Source of the DNA: Calothrix sp. CSU_2_0
GTDB taxonomy: Bacteria > Cyanobacteriota > Cyanobacteriia > Cyanobacteriales > Nostocaceae
Length of the DNA stretch: 56,214 bases
Assembly: GCA_012034595.1 (NCBI GenBank)
Contig: JAAUPE010000033.1
Location: 1-56,214 of the forward strand
Direction of reading: 5' to 3'
Of this stretch, positions 25,172 through 34,315 are shown piece after piece. The translations under genes were made by a program, and so were the position numbers. Numbering within the stretch: the stretch's first letter is position 1; every line of letters begins with the position of its first letter. The notes under the pieces are model-generated. The model did no database searches, had not been told where the DNA came from, and worked only from the letters and a program-made list of their open reading frames with translations.

Positions 25172-26161
25172 ATGCCTAGTTATTTGCAATCGCTGCTACT
25201 GGCAGTAACAACTATTTACCATGCGATCGCTTGTTGGTTGGAGGATAAAAACCCACCTCCAGGACAATTAATTGATATGGGGGATTACAAATTACATTTA
25301 TATGAGAAACATTCATATAGCCAAAGTAAAGGTAGTCCAACGGTCATTTTAGAACATAGTTTGGGTGGAATTGAAGGGTATTTTCTCATCGATGAATTAG
25401 CAAAAATTGGACGGGTTTGTATATACGATCGCGCTGGGTTTGGTTGGAGTGATATTAGTCCCCATTCCCGTACTAGTGAGAATATGGTGATAGAACTGGA
25501 TCGACTTTTGCAAAAAGCGGGTATCGAACCACCTTATATTCTGGTTGGAGATTCATTTGGTACTTACAATGCACGTTTGTATGCACGTCGTTTCCCTCAG
25601 AAAGTTGTGGGGATGGTACTTACTGATGGTTTGCATGAATCTGGAATGTTAAAAATGTCTTTTGGTTTGCAAGTTTTGAAATACTTTTTTGCTTCTGGAT
25701 TTGTAATGTCGGTATTTGGGTCAATTTTAGGGATTATTCGTATTTTCAAAATGCTGGGAATATTTGAATTACTCAAACCTGAATTACGTAAATTTCCCCG
25801 ACATACACGTCAGTATGTAATCCGTTCTTTCTGTCGTCCTAAACACTGGTTAACAATGGCACAGGAAATTTTGAATTTGGATACAAGTAGTAAGCAAGTG
25901 ATTGTAGCGAACAATTTTGGTGAATTACCAATTGTGAATATTCAGGCAAATAGCTTTTTTAAACCTGCGTTTTGGACTAATTTTATCCCTTTGCAAAGTG
26001 CGAATCAATTACGAGAGACGATGCATGAGGAATTAATGCAGCTATCAACCAATTGTACACAGATTCAAGCTCATAATAGCGGTCATTTTGTCTGGATTGA
26101 TGAGCCGGAAATAATGGTGACTGCTGTGAGAATAATTTTAGAGAAAGTTGAAACAATGTAA
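25172..26161 (+). CDS. Alpha/beta hydrolase
   Basis: The 329-aa protein has an alpha/beta-hydrolase fold. The oxyanion segment LEHSLGG (residues about 64-70) is followed by the nucleophile elbow GDSFG near residue 130, then DGLHESG. The catalytic His lies in NSGHFVWIDEP near the C-terminus. The N-terminal hydrophobic stretch (YLQSLLLAVTTIYHAIACWL) may anchor it to the membrane. The substrate is unknown; esterase or lipase-type activity on a small ester is the family default. A Uma2 nuclease gene follows after 26 bp on the same strand, probably co-transcribed by chance of spacing rather than function. Confidence 0.8.
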   Translation: MPSYLQSLLLAVTTIYHAIACWLEDKNPPPGQLIDMGDYKLHLYEKHSYSQSKGSPTVILEHSLGGIEGYFLIDELAKIGRVCIYDRAGFGWSDISPHSRTSENMVIELDRLLQKAGIEPPYILVGDSFGTYNARLYARRFPQKVVGMVLTDGLHESGMLKMSFGLQVLKYFFASGFVMSVFGSILGIIRIFKMLGIFELLKPELRKFPRHTRQYVIRSFCRPKHWLTMAQEILNLDTSSKQVIVANNFGELPIVNIQANSFFKPAFWTNFIPLQSANQLRETMHEELMQLSTNCTQIQAHNSGHFVWIDEPEIMVTAVRIILEKVETM

Positions 26162-26187
26162 TATTGGAGTTAGGCAAAAACGAAGCT

Positions 26188-26745
26188 ATGGGTGATTCGA
26201 TTGTGAAAACACTAGCAAAATGGTCTATTGATGAATATCATCGCATGATTCAAGCCGGAGTTTTGTGCGATCGCAATGTTGAGTTGCTAGAGGGTGAAAT
26301 AATTGAAATGAGTCCAGAAACTCCAATCCATTACAATACAGCAAAACGCGGTAGTAAATATCTAGAAGAATTACTTGCAAACCAAGCTGAAGTTCGTTTC
26401 AATGGACCAATTACCCTCGCAAATTCCGAACCTGAACCTGATATTGCGATAGTCAGATTACCGGATTCTACTTATAATAACCGTCATCCCAAACCTGAAG
26501 ATATTTTCTGGTTAATAGAAGTAGCAAATACAAGCTTAAAAAAAGACTTGGAGCTTAAAGCTTCCATTTATGCAGATGCTCAAATACAAGAATATTGGAT
26601 TTTAGATTTATCTGCACAACAAATAATTGTTTTACGAAATCCTCAAGACAAACAATATACTCAAGAACAAATAATTCAAGCAGGAATAATTACACCCCTT
26701 GCATTCCCAAATATCCAAGTTTCAGTACAAATACTTTTAAATTGA
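26188..26745 (+). CDS. Uma2 family endonuclease (DUF820)
   Basis: The 185-aa protein is a PD-(D/E)XK-fold nuclease of the Uma2 family, hugely expanded in cyanobacteria. Visible signatures are the conserved N-terminal WSIDEYHRMIQAGVL, ELLEGEIIEMSPETPIH, PEPDIAIVR (active-site Asp) and WLIEVANTSLKKDLELKASIYA with the E-x-A/K half of the site, ending in EYWILDL. The start is the ATG at 26188; a further in-frame extension to 26164 is less likely. The family role is unclear, and transposon- or defence-related functions have been proposed. Confidence 0.9.
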   Translation: MGDSIVKTLAKWSIDEYHRMIQAGVLCDRNVELLEGEIIEMSPETPIHYNTAKRGSKYLEELLANQAEVRFNGPITLANSEPEPDIAIVRLPDSTYNNRHPKPEDIFWLIEVANTSLKKDLELKASIYADAQIQEYWILDLSAQQIIVLRNPQDKQYTQEQIIQAGIITPLAFPNIQVSVQILLN

Positions 26746-27467
26746 GTAGAGGTAAATAACAAACCCGCAAAATACAACTTTAAACTGATTATTGATTGTG
26801 CAATACTCCGACCCTGCGGTAAGAGTATCGCAACGGAGTCACTATACGCGGGGAGCAAAATCTCATCACTCGAATATTCTCGCTCATCCAAGTAGATATC
26901 GACCAAATCATTTGTAGAGTTGTTCAAAGGGAAACTTTCCCCCAATAGTAGTGAGAAAAACAACCAAAAAATTTGGAATTCAATATTTTAACTTGAAGAG
27001 ATTATAATTTTGTTCAGTGGCAAAAAAAATTAAGCTACCCCAAATCACCCACACATTAAGGTTAGTAAAATGTTACCACTTTTTTGCTATTGTCAAAGAC
27101 TGTAATTGCGTTAAATAACTGAGAATTAATTTTATTAGAATAATATAACTTCATATAAAAAGTGATTTTTATGTATTTAAGTTACAGAAATTACGTATAG
27201 TAATAAACAAAAAGTGATATAGCTAACCCCAGAAATAAAATAATTACTTGATATTACCAATTGACTATAGTTAAAAGATTTGCGGTTGAGAAATTGTGCA
27301 AGCGATCAGACGAGATTTTGGACGCAAAAAAAATAGGCATCGACCGAATTTAATTCTGCCTTGCCCGAAATCCTTACTTTTTCATAACCACTTGACTACT
27401 GCATACTACATCCTGTAGCATGTAAAATCTTAGAAGCTCAAACCTTCATAGGTTAATAGTGTGCATC
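26746..27467. other. Spacer with a dispersed repeat
   Basis: This is about 720 bp without a convincing gene. A dispersed palindromic repeat lies near 26803-26845 (ACTCCGACCCTGCGG and CGCAACGGAGTCAC). A 41-codon frame with a GTG start at 27296-27418 has a basic product but no good RBS and may be chance. The promoter of the ABC exporter should lie in its last part. Confidence 0.5.
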
Positions 27468-29288
27468 ATGGCACAGTTTAAAGACATCATCCATTATTTC
27501 CGTCCGTACTGGAAATTGAGTATTTTTAGTATTGGGGCAGCTTGTGTTTACGAATTAATTGATTTAGTTGTACCATATGCGATTGGGCAGATTTTGAATA
27601 TCCTGTCCAATCAACCATTAGATAGACCACTGGCAGGATTTATTTCCACATTTGCCGATATCACTAATTCACCAATCGATAAACCTCTATCATTGGGAAT
27701 ATTACTAGGAATAATTTTCCTTGTGACAGTGGTTCGCGCACCAACACAACCCTGGTTAACAGTGTGGTTTCACTGGGATATTGCCCTGAAATCGAGAAGA
27801 GATAAAACCGAAAGTGCGATCGCAAAAATTCTCACTTTACCTTTGGAATATTATGATGAAAATAATCCCGGTAGAATTGCTGGAAGGGTAGCAAGAGGAT
27901 TAGCGAATCACACTTGGACTTATCCGGAAATTGCTGGACAAATGATTCCTAAATTAGTGCGAGTTTTGGGAATTTTTGTTTTTATTTTGTTTGTTGAATG
28001 GCGAATTGCAGTTTTATATCTAATTTCCTTTATTGTAATTTTAGGCTTGACGCTCAAAAATTTGCGTCAGTTAATTTTGCATGAAGAACGGTTAGATAAA
28101 TATATGGAAGATACGGAAAGTCGGACTTCCGAAATTATCAGCAATATCAAAACAGTCAAGGCATTTGCCACCGAATCAGCAGAATTAAAACGGCAAGAAA
28201 CTCGCTTAAAGCGGGAATTTATTGTGATTGACAATCGCATTCACAGAGGATATACAAAACTCAGCACAATTCAGCGCACAATGATTCAACTTTGTGTGTT
28301 TGTGGTGTTTGGTTTTACCTTAGCAGCAACAATAAACGGGAGAATATCATTAGGTCACTTTATTATGACCTATACCCTTGCGAGTATGGCTTATGCTGAG
28401 TTAGAACCTATCAGTAACCTGGCAGAAATATTTGCCCGTCGAATTAGTTCGATGTTACGGTTTCACGAATTTCTGCAAACACCATCGGGAATTGATTCTC
28501 AGGGACTTTTGGAAGTACGAGAAACAGCAAAAAAACCATACAAATTTACAGGTAAAGTCGAATTTTCCGGCTTGAGTTTCGGTTACGAAGAAAATCGTCC
28601 CGTTTTACACGATATTAACCTCTTGATTAAACCATATGAAACCGTCGCCTTTGTCGGACGTTCCGGTTCTGGTAAATCGACATTGGTGAAATTATTATTG
28701 CGGTATTTTGAACCCAATCAAGGTAAAATCCTGATTGATGGTGAAGATATCCGCAACTTAGATGTGGGAAATTATCGTCGTCGTTTGGCTATAGTTCACC
28801 AAGAAGTAGACGTATTCAACGGAACCGTACTCGATAATCTGCGGTATGGAAAAGCAGATGCGACATTTGCCGAAGTCGAAGAAGCTAGTCGTATATCCCG
28901 TTTGGATGAAGTGATAAGAATCCTTCCCAATGGGTATTATACCGTCGTTGGGGAACGGGGAGTGAGACTTTCGGGAGGACAAAGACAGCGTTTAGGTATT
29001 GCCCGTGCTTTGCTAGTCGAACCCGATGTTTTAGTATTCGACGAAGCTACATCCAGCTTAGATTATGAATCCGAAAGAGCGATTCAACTAGCTATGCGAT
29101 CGCTCCAAGGAACCCGTACCACCATAGTAATTGCTCACCGTTTGAGTACGGTTCGGGAAGCTGATAAAATAGTAGTCTTGGATCGAGGACGTATTGTCGA
29201 AGTTGGTAGTCACGAAGAGTTATTACGTCACGGTGGAATTTATCACAGATTACATGCATTACAAGAAACTGGAGCATTATTGAGTTAG
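27468..29288 (+). CDS. ABC exporter, fused permease and ATPase
   Basis: This half-transporter of about 606 aa has an N-terminal transmembrane domain of six helices (residues 1-320) and a C-terminal nucleotide-binding domain. The Walker A is GRSGSGKST (near 400), the Q-loop follows at VHQEVDVF, the signature is LSGGQRQRLGIARALL, the Walker B is DVLVFDEATSSLD and the H-loop is IAHRLST. It functions as a dimer exporting lipids, peptides or drugs (MsbA-like). The substrate is not predictable. The ATG at 27468 is favoured over the GTG at 27459. It appears to be a single-gene unit. Confidence 0.9.
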   Translation: MAQFKDIIHYFRPYWKLSIFSIGAACVYELIDLVVPYAIGQILNILSNQPLDRPLAGFISTFADITNSPIDKPLSLGILLGIIFLVTVVRAPTQPWLTVWFHWDIALKSRRDKTESAIAKILTLPLEYYDENNPGRIAGRVARGLANHTWTYPEIAGQMIPKLVRVLGIFVFILFVEWRIAVLYLISFIVILGLTLKNLRQLILHEERLDKYMEDTESRTSEIISNIKTVKAFATESAELKRQETRLKREFIVIDNRIHRGYTKLSTIQRTMIQLCVFVVFGFTLAATINGRISLGHFIMTYTLASMAYAELEPISNLAEIFARRISSMLRFHEFLQTPSGIDSQGLLEVRETAKKPYKFTGKVEFSGLSFGYEENRPVLHDINLLIKPYETVAFVGRSGSGKSTLVKLLLRYFEPNQGKILIDGEDIRNLDVGNYRRRLAIVHQEVDVFNGTVLDNLRYGKADATFAEVEEASRISRLDEVIRILPNGYYTVVGERGVRLSGGQRQRLGIARALLVEPDVLVFDEATSSLDYESERAIQLAMRSLQGTRTTIVIAHRLSTVREADKIVVLDRGRIVEVGSHEELLRHGGIYHRLHALQETGALLS

Positions 29289-29439
29289 TCACTCAAATTA
29301 TTCTTCATTTCATTAGGATAGCGACGGAAATGTTTCTTTTTAAATAGATTACCCACAAATTATCGTAGGGGCGGGGTTTTCCCGCCCTTCTTAGATAATA
29401 TAGTGATAAATAGTGGAATATTTTATTTTTTGGAAGTTT

Positions 29440-29985
29440 TTAAAAAGGACTTGATAGAATACCCAAAATCTTATTAATATCTCGGAGATAATATTCAGTC
29501 AAATCGATACTAACAACTTGATTTTCTAGTTTGAGAAATCGCCAGTTAGTACCAGTTGTGACTGCACCATAAATACTCACAATATTCTGATTTTGGCGTT
29601 CATTAAATATTTGTGCTGCAACCATTTCGGCAATACATTGACCTAATCCAGCATTAATGTTCTCCTTTTTAGCTTCTACGACTAAAATCACAGGTGCAGT
29701 TATGATTAAAACTTCAGGTGAATGGCTAATAATAAAATCGCAAATACCATTCAAACCACGTTCGTTATCAACTGTAAAATCGACACCTGAAAATAGATTT
29801 ATTTCCTCTTGAAACTGCTTTCTTAAATCGATTAAAATAGGGGCAATAATCATTTCCGAACGTGCTTTTTCACTATTACTAGCAGTTGCGATCGGAACAT
29901 TATAAGTAAGAGTTTCATTTAATAAAGAACTGCAATCTCGTTCGGGTATACTTGCAAATATATTGGCTATGTTGTGGCAGTTGCT
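29440..29985 (-). pseudogene. Putative PD-(D/E)XK nuclease-like protein, 5'-truncated
   Basis: The minus-strand frame ending at 29440 encodes a conserved cyanobacterial protein. [31 protein letters not shown] resembles a D...ExK nuclease core. [32 protein letters not shown] and KILGILSS follow. An internal ATG at 29853 gives 137 aa, but recognisable coding continues upstream without a start ([20 protein letters not shown] and [11 protein letters not shown]) to about 29985. There it meets the start of a methyltransferase gene in another frame. The N-terminal 30 or so residues of the family are therefore missing, and the gene was probably damaged by a deletion. Confidence 0.6.
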
Positions 29986-30094
29986 TAAGTAAATAACTAT
30001 GATAGCGACTATTGTGATTCCAAGTTTTTTCTTCTAAGAGCGCAATTCGATCGAAATCATTCTGAATTTTTTGAATTAGTTCTGATTTCATCAT
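29915..30094 (-). pseudogene. N-terminal fragment of a class I SAM methyltransferase
   Basis: ATG at 30094 opens a 59-codon frame. Its first 43 residues ([19 protein letters not shown] and [13 protein letters not shown]) match the N-terminus I recall for cyanobacterial type 11 methyltransferases. The expected SAM-binding VLEIGCGTG does not follow. Instead the sequence runs into the nuclease gene in a different frame and stops at 29915. This is a clean deletion junction near 29985. Confidence 0.6.
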
Positions 30095-30171
30095 AAATTA
30101 TAGCTTGCTTGCAAGTTATGCAACTTAATCCCAAAGTGATGGTATACGATGTAAATATGTTTCCCATATTT

Positions 30172-30722
30172 TTATTTTAAATCTAATAATCCTTCTTCCT
30201 TCAACTTGGGATTAAAGCGAATTTCTGTTTGTAATCCCCGTGCTTCTAAGCCTTTCAAAATATCAGCTTCTACTCTCCTCGCAACATTCTTCATAATTTT
30301 AATTTGTGCAACCTCATCACGGGCAGGATGACGATAATTCGTCTCTTCTTCTGCCGTCATTAACACTTTTACATCAATTGCTTGTGTCCATTTATCTTTA
30401 TTCTCTCCATTTCCCCCAGGAATAGTCCCATTCTCTGTCAACCATTCCTGAATCCAAGCTTTTTCGATATTTTCTAAAATAGTTCGACTAGGACTTCAAT
30501 CGTTTGAACTTTGACAAAATAGCAATATTCCGGTTGTCTAACTAAATGCTGTTTTAAACTTAAATAAACATCCCGTGAATATCCCACAAACTGCAATTTC
30601 TTCTCTCCATCAAAAATTGCATATACCCCAATCTTCCCTTGAAAAGCCTCTGGTAATTGACCACTTTCATCAATGAAAGGTATATATTCTATACTTGCTA
30701 ACAAATTATTATCTACTGTCAT
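30172..30722 (-). pseudogene. GIY-YIG-superfamily cyanobacterial protein, frameshifted
   Basis: The first frame (ATG at 30722) encodes the GIY-YIG-like part: GKIGVYAIFDGEKKLQFVGYSRDVYLSLKQHL. It ends early after VKVQTIE. The remainder (AIDVKVLMTAEEE, NVARRVEADILKGLEARG, RFNPKLKEEGLLDLK) continues in another frame to 30172. Adding one G to the GG at 30491-30492 (plus strand) restores EVPSRTILENIEKAWIQEW and gives one protein of about 180 aa, which I believe is the family length. The family is conserved in cyanobacteria and resembles UvrC-type endonuclease folds, with function unknown. The break may be a sequencing error. Confidence 0.7.
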
Positions 30723-31199
30723 AAACCGATTTTAAAAGATTGATTAGAGATTCTCAAATTAAATTCAGAAGTCAGGAGTCAGAATTAATTATGTCGGAAA
30801 AAGCGGATTTAGCTTGCAAACCCCAGAATATCCCCCACTAGTTGATTTTGAATTCTAACTGCCGATTCCTTCTTCAATTATGAATTTTACAACTGTTTCC
30901 AGCAGAGACAGCAAGCTTATACCATTTTGGATTTTAGATTTTGCGGAAAATGAGCGGTGTCGGTTTCCGTCCCGCTCAATTTTCCAAGACAGATTTTGGA
31001 TTGTGAAATATATACTGCATAAGCTTTTCGCGACTCCATCTGTCGCAATTATTGTTCAAATTGGTATTATTTGCATTAAGAATTTTAAAGTATTTTTTAA
31101 ATAAAATTTAGTTTCCCAATAAAAATCCGGCTCCATTCAAGAAACCGGATTAATTGTAAGTTATTTAAATCAGACTTTAAGTCAAACTTACCGCATTAA
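30723..31199. other. Spacer containing a MITE-like element
   Basis: This spacer between the GIY-YIG gene and bcsA holds the element at 30919-31067. Next to it is a segment with an inverted repeat near 31130 (AATCCGGCTCC and GAAACCGGATT) that may end the bcsA transcript. No gene was recognised. Confidence 0.5.
30919..31067. mobile_element. MITE-like element, copy B
   Basis: This 149-bp non-coding element begins ATACCATTTTGG and ends AATTGGTAT. Its centre forms a long hairpin: GGAAAATGAGCGG pairs with CCGCTCAATTTTCC, with one bulged A. Its termini and the CATCTGTCGCA motif are shared with copy A at 19554-19680. No transposase is encoded, so it would need one in trans. Confidence 0.55.
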
Positions 31200-33806
31200 T
31201 TACAAAGTTTGTAACAATTGCTTGACTTTTGGTGTTTGTTGTCCCTTGAATTTGTCCGGGAAATTCAATTCAATTGCAATTCTACCGCTAGCATCCTCTT
31301 GAACCGAGATAATTTCCGCCACAAATTTACTAGGAGTTTGACTATTAACTTCCTGACTCAACAGCAAACCAACCAACGGTTTGGCATTTCGCATATTATG
31401 TAAATCCTGTTCTCCTAACTGCTTACCCGAAGCAACAGCACGTTTGCCATCCAATTCCAAACGTATACCAGTAACACCAAGCTCAGTTGCCACACCAGGA
31501 AAGAAATCACCATCCCAGTACAATTGACCGTATGCTTGTACCTGCTTGCGTACCTTCTTGCGAGGAACCTGTTTAACATCGCGGAGCGATCGCGTTAAGC
31601 TGGTGGCAAGGAAACCCAACGATGCGATCGGTTGGTCTGAGTACTCACGGTTTTGAGAGTACCATTCGTTCACATCGGAGTAAATTACCAGGGTTAACTC
31701 GTCTTTTTGTTGCTGGTTGAGATTTACAAAATCGATCGCCAAATGAGTCTCGGTTTCGCTGACTGGTGATAAGCGAATCACCCTGCCTAAAAGTGAAGCA
31801 CGGGCAGAAGAATCACCAAGAATTTCAATTTGAACTTCATCAGGTAAATTCGGCCAGGATTCTAAGGAAACTAATGCTCCAGTTTCCGAAATATTGACAG
31901 TTTCCCCCATGATGGTTTGGTCGTTGCTGGAAATAATCACGGGTAGGTGACGTTGTAATCTGTGGGCAGTACGGATTTGGGGCTGTTCAAACCCCACCAA
32001 TAATGCCGATGAAAGCAAAATCAAGTTAAAACCCGACCACATTGTATTTACCAACACCGCTTGCCAGTCTTCTGGACGTAACAGCAACCAGTAAGGAACC
32101 GCAAGTAAAGAAGCAATCACCAAAGAACTGACAATCACTAACCCCCGCATCGATCGCCAATCAAAGGTACGTTTGGCAATGTTTGCTCCCTTATCGGTAA
32201 CATTAAACGAACCCAGTTTGGGGTTAATCAAAGCTAGCAATGTCACCCATCCCGCTTGGAACGACATCACAAATTCAAAAATTTCGTTCCAGAAGGAGAA
32301 ACGAACATGTTTGTAAATAATGTAATTACAAAACAACGATAGTAAAATGTGGGGTAAAGCGTAAGCTAGGGTTTCCACACCCAAACCCTGAACCGAGTTG
32401 ATACCGAATAGTAGGAATAAAGTGGGAGCGATCGCATAAACCAATCGCGGATATCCATACAAAAAGTGCGATGTTGCACTCATATAACAAATTCTCTGCG
32501 CCAAATTGAGTTTCAACCTGGGGTTAAACATAGGATTCTCAATCCGCAAAATTTGCGCCATTCCCCTTGCCCAACGTACCTGTTGACCAACATAGGAAGA
32601 GAAAGTATCAGGTGCTAACCCTGCCACCATAATTTTGTCGTAATAAACCGACTTGTAACCTTTTGAGTGCAACCGCAAAGCTGTATGGCAATCCTCTGTC
32701 ACAGTTTCCACAGCAATTCCCCCAACTTCCAGAGCATGGGTTTTGCGAATTACAGCAGCCGAACCGCAGAAAAAAGCCGCATTCCAGAAATCATTTCCTT
32801 TTTGCAACACCTTATAGAATAATTCGTTACCAACAGGAATCCGACCATCTGTAACCAAGTTGCGCTCGAATGGATCGGGGTTATAAAACCAGTGGGGAGT
32901 CTGGACAAAAGAAACCTTTTGGTCGTTGAAGAAACCAATGGTGTGCATGAGAAATTGGCGGGATGGGATGTGGTCACAGTCGAGAATCATCACCAAATCG
33001 CCGCTAGTTTTGTGAAATGCGGTATTGATGTTACCAGCTTTGGCATGTTCGTTGTTATCCCGCGTCATGTGAATACAACCGAGTTCTTCACACATCCGTC
33101 GTAGCTCTTCGCGACGACCACGAAACTTCTCGTAATTGGGGTTGTCGGGTTTATAGCGTTCCGGACGACCATCATCGAGAACATAAACCGTTTTCTTCCC
33201 AGGTGCATATTCGCAAGCCAAAGCTGCTAATGCGGTTTTGCGAACAATCTCCACATCTTCGTTAAAGGTGGGAATATAGATATCCACCGAATACCATTGC
33301 TCTTGGGGAATGGTTGCCAAGTTAATGGGTTGACGTTCCTTGATTTTGAGCGTTTGGAAATATGCCAATACCAAGGTCAAAATCGCGTATAGTTCGGCTG
33401 CAAATAGTAAACTACAGGCGAATCCATTAATAAAAGTATCAAAGTTGAGGGTGTAACTAACTCGGTAATATAAATACCGTAGGGTTGTCACCAAACTCAA
33501 CCACACCATAAATAGGTGATAGTATTGACCAATTTCCGGCGAAGACTCTTGTTCTTCAGCCTTCACAAGTACCTGACCGAGTACTATAAAAAAGACCGCG
33601 ATCGCACCTTGCTGCCATACTTCTAGAGGGGTGATAATCAGGGGAATTGAAAGCAATAAAAACAGCAATACTAGCCATTTAAATTGTTTCACACCGACCC
33701 GTTCGAGGGCACTATCAAAAAATCGCGGTGTCAGGTCTGTAAGCAGCCTGCCGAGCTTGTTACGTGGGCGTTGTCCGGGGGGGGTTCTGAATGAGGAAGA
33801 AGACAT
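31200..33806 (-). CDS. bcsA: Cellulose synthase catalytic subunit (UDP-forming) with PilZ domain
   Basis: This 868-aa inner-membrane glycosyltransferase of family 2 polymerises UDP-glucose into beta-1,4-glucan and extrudes it. Transmembrane helices flank a cytosolic GT domain. The catalytic signatures are DDGRPERYKPD (near 211), DCDHIPS (276), TEDCHTALRLHSKGY (370) and QQVRW (408-412). A PilZ domain follows, with RTAHR (RxxxR) and NISETG (D/NxSxxG), so activity is probably controlled by cyclic di-GMP. It is the last gene of the cellulose cluster, separated from bcsB by a 509-bp gap that may carry its own promoter. The length is normal. Confidence 0.95.
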   Translation of the reverse strand: MSSSSFRTPPGQRPRNKLGRLLTDLTPRFFDSALERVGVKQFKWLVLLFLLLSIPLIITPLEVWQQGAIAVFFIVLGQVLVKAEEQESSPEIGQYYHLFMVWLSLVTTLRYLYYRVSYTLNFDTFINGFACSLLFAAELYAILTLVLAYFQTLKIKERQPINLATIPQEQWYSVDIYIPTFNEDVEIVRKTALAALACEYAPGKKTVYVLDDGRPERYKPDNPNYEKFRGRREELRRMCEELGCIHMTRDNNEHAKAGNINTAFHKTSGDLVMILDCDHIPSRQFLMHTIGFFNDQKVSFVQTPHWFYNPDPFERNLVTDGRIPVGNELFYKVLQKGNDFWNAAFFCGSAAVIRKTHALEVGGIAVETVTEDCHTALRLHSKGYKSVYYDKIMVAGLAPDTFSSYVGQQVRWARGMAQILRIENPMFNPRLKLNLAQRICYMSATSHFLYGYPRLVYAIAPTLFLLFGINSVQGLGVETLAYALPHILLSLFCNYIIYKHVRFSFWNEIFEFVMSFQAGWVTLLALINPKLGSFNVTDKGANIAKRTFDWRSMRGLVIVSSLVIASLLAVPYWLLLRPEDWQAVLVNTMWSGFNLILLSSALLVGFEQPQIRTAHRLQRHLPVIISSNDQTIMGETVNISETGALVSLESWPNLPDEVQIEILGDSSARASLLGRVIRLSPVSETETHLAIDFVNLNQQQKDELTLVIYSDVNEWYSQNREYSDQPIASLGFLATSLTRSLRDVKQVPRKKVRKQVQAYGQLYWDGDFFPGVATELGVTGIRLELDGKRAVASGKQLGEQDLHNMRNAKPLVGLLLSQEVNSQTPSKFVAEIISVQEDASGRIAIELNFPDKFKGQQTPKVKQLLQTL

Positions 33807-34315
33807 TTTGGATTTTAGATTTTAGATTCTGGATTTTGATATTTTGTTTTTAGAGATGCGATAAATTAAACATAAGATATCGCGTCTAACTCATCGCATC
33901 TGAATTAATTTTGTCTAATTAATCCCATTTAGTCACTGTGTTGATTACGTTCGGAATTTTGATTTGAAAGTTACTGATTTGATTTATTCCATGTTTTGAG
34001 TAATCTTGCTAAGAGATGAAAGTAGCTAAAAATATCTAATTTTGCTTTTGGCTCCAATCATCTAAATTAACTCAACTTCAAGTGTTTTCCCTGATTTAAA
34101 TTGTGAGTAAAGGCAATAATTTTTGGTTGATTCCCTAACATTTTGTCTCAGTAAAATGCTGTGTTTAGATAAAAATTCAAAATCCTAAGCATAATCCCAA
34201 TTCCAATCCAGTTAGGGTGTAGATGCAATCTCAAATCAGTAAAGAATCAGCAATTAATTAGTAATTAACTACTAATTAAAAAGACTAAAAATCAAATCAT
34301 CCAGAAGCAATTCAT
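33807..34315. other. Gap inside the cellulose cluster, upstream of bcsA
   Basis: This long A+T-rich stretch lies between bcsB and bcsA, both on the minus strand. A 9-bp inverted repeat (AGATGCGAT at 33854-33862, ATCGCATCT at 33893-33901) stands close to the bcsA start and could be an operator or leader hairpin. TTAGATTTTAGATT repeats lie at 33811-33828. No c-di-GMP riboswitch consensus was recognised. Confidence 0.45.

Noticed and set aside
26676-26963. Minus-strand ORF of 95 codons
   Set aside because: It overlaps the end of the Uma2 gene and a dispersed repeat, and the translation has no family-like features.
27296-27418. 41-codon GTG-started frame upstream of the ABC exporter
   Set aside because: The ribosome binding site is weak and the basic product is not recognised, so chance is the simpler explanation.
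33807-34315. Cyclic di-GMP riboswitch before bcsA
   Set aside because: No GEMM-like consensus was seen. Only a simple inverted repeat is present.
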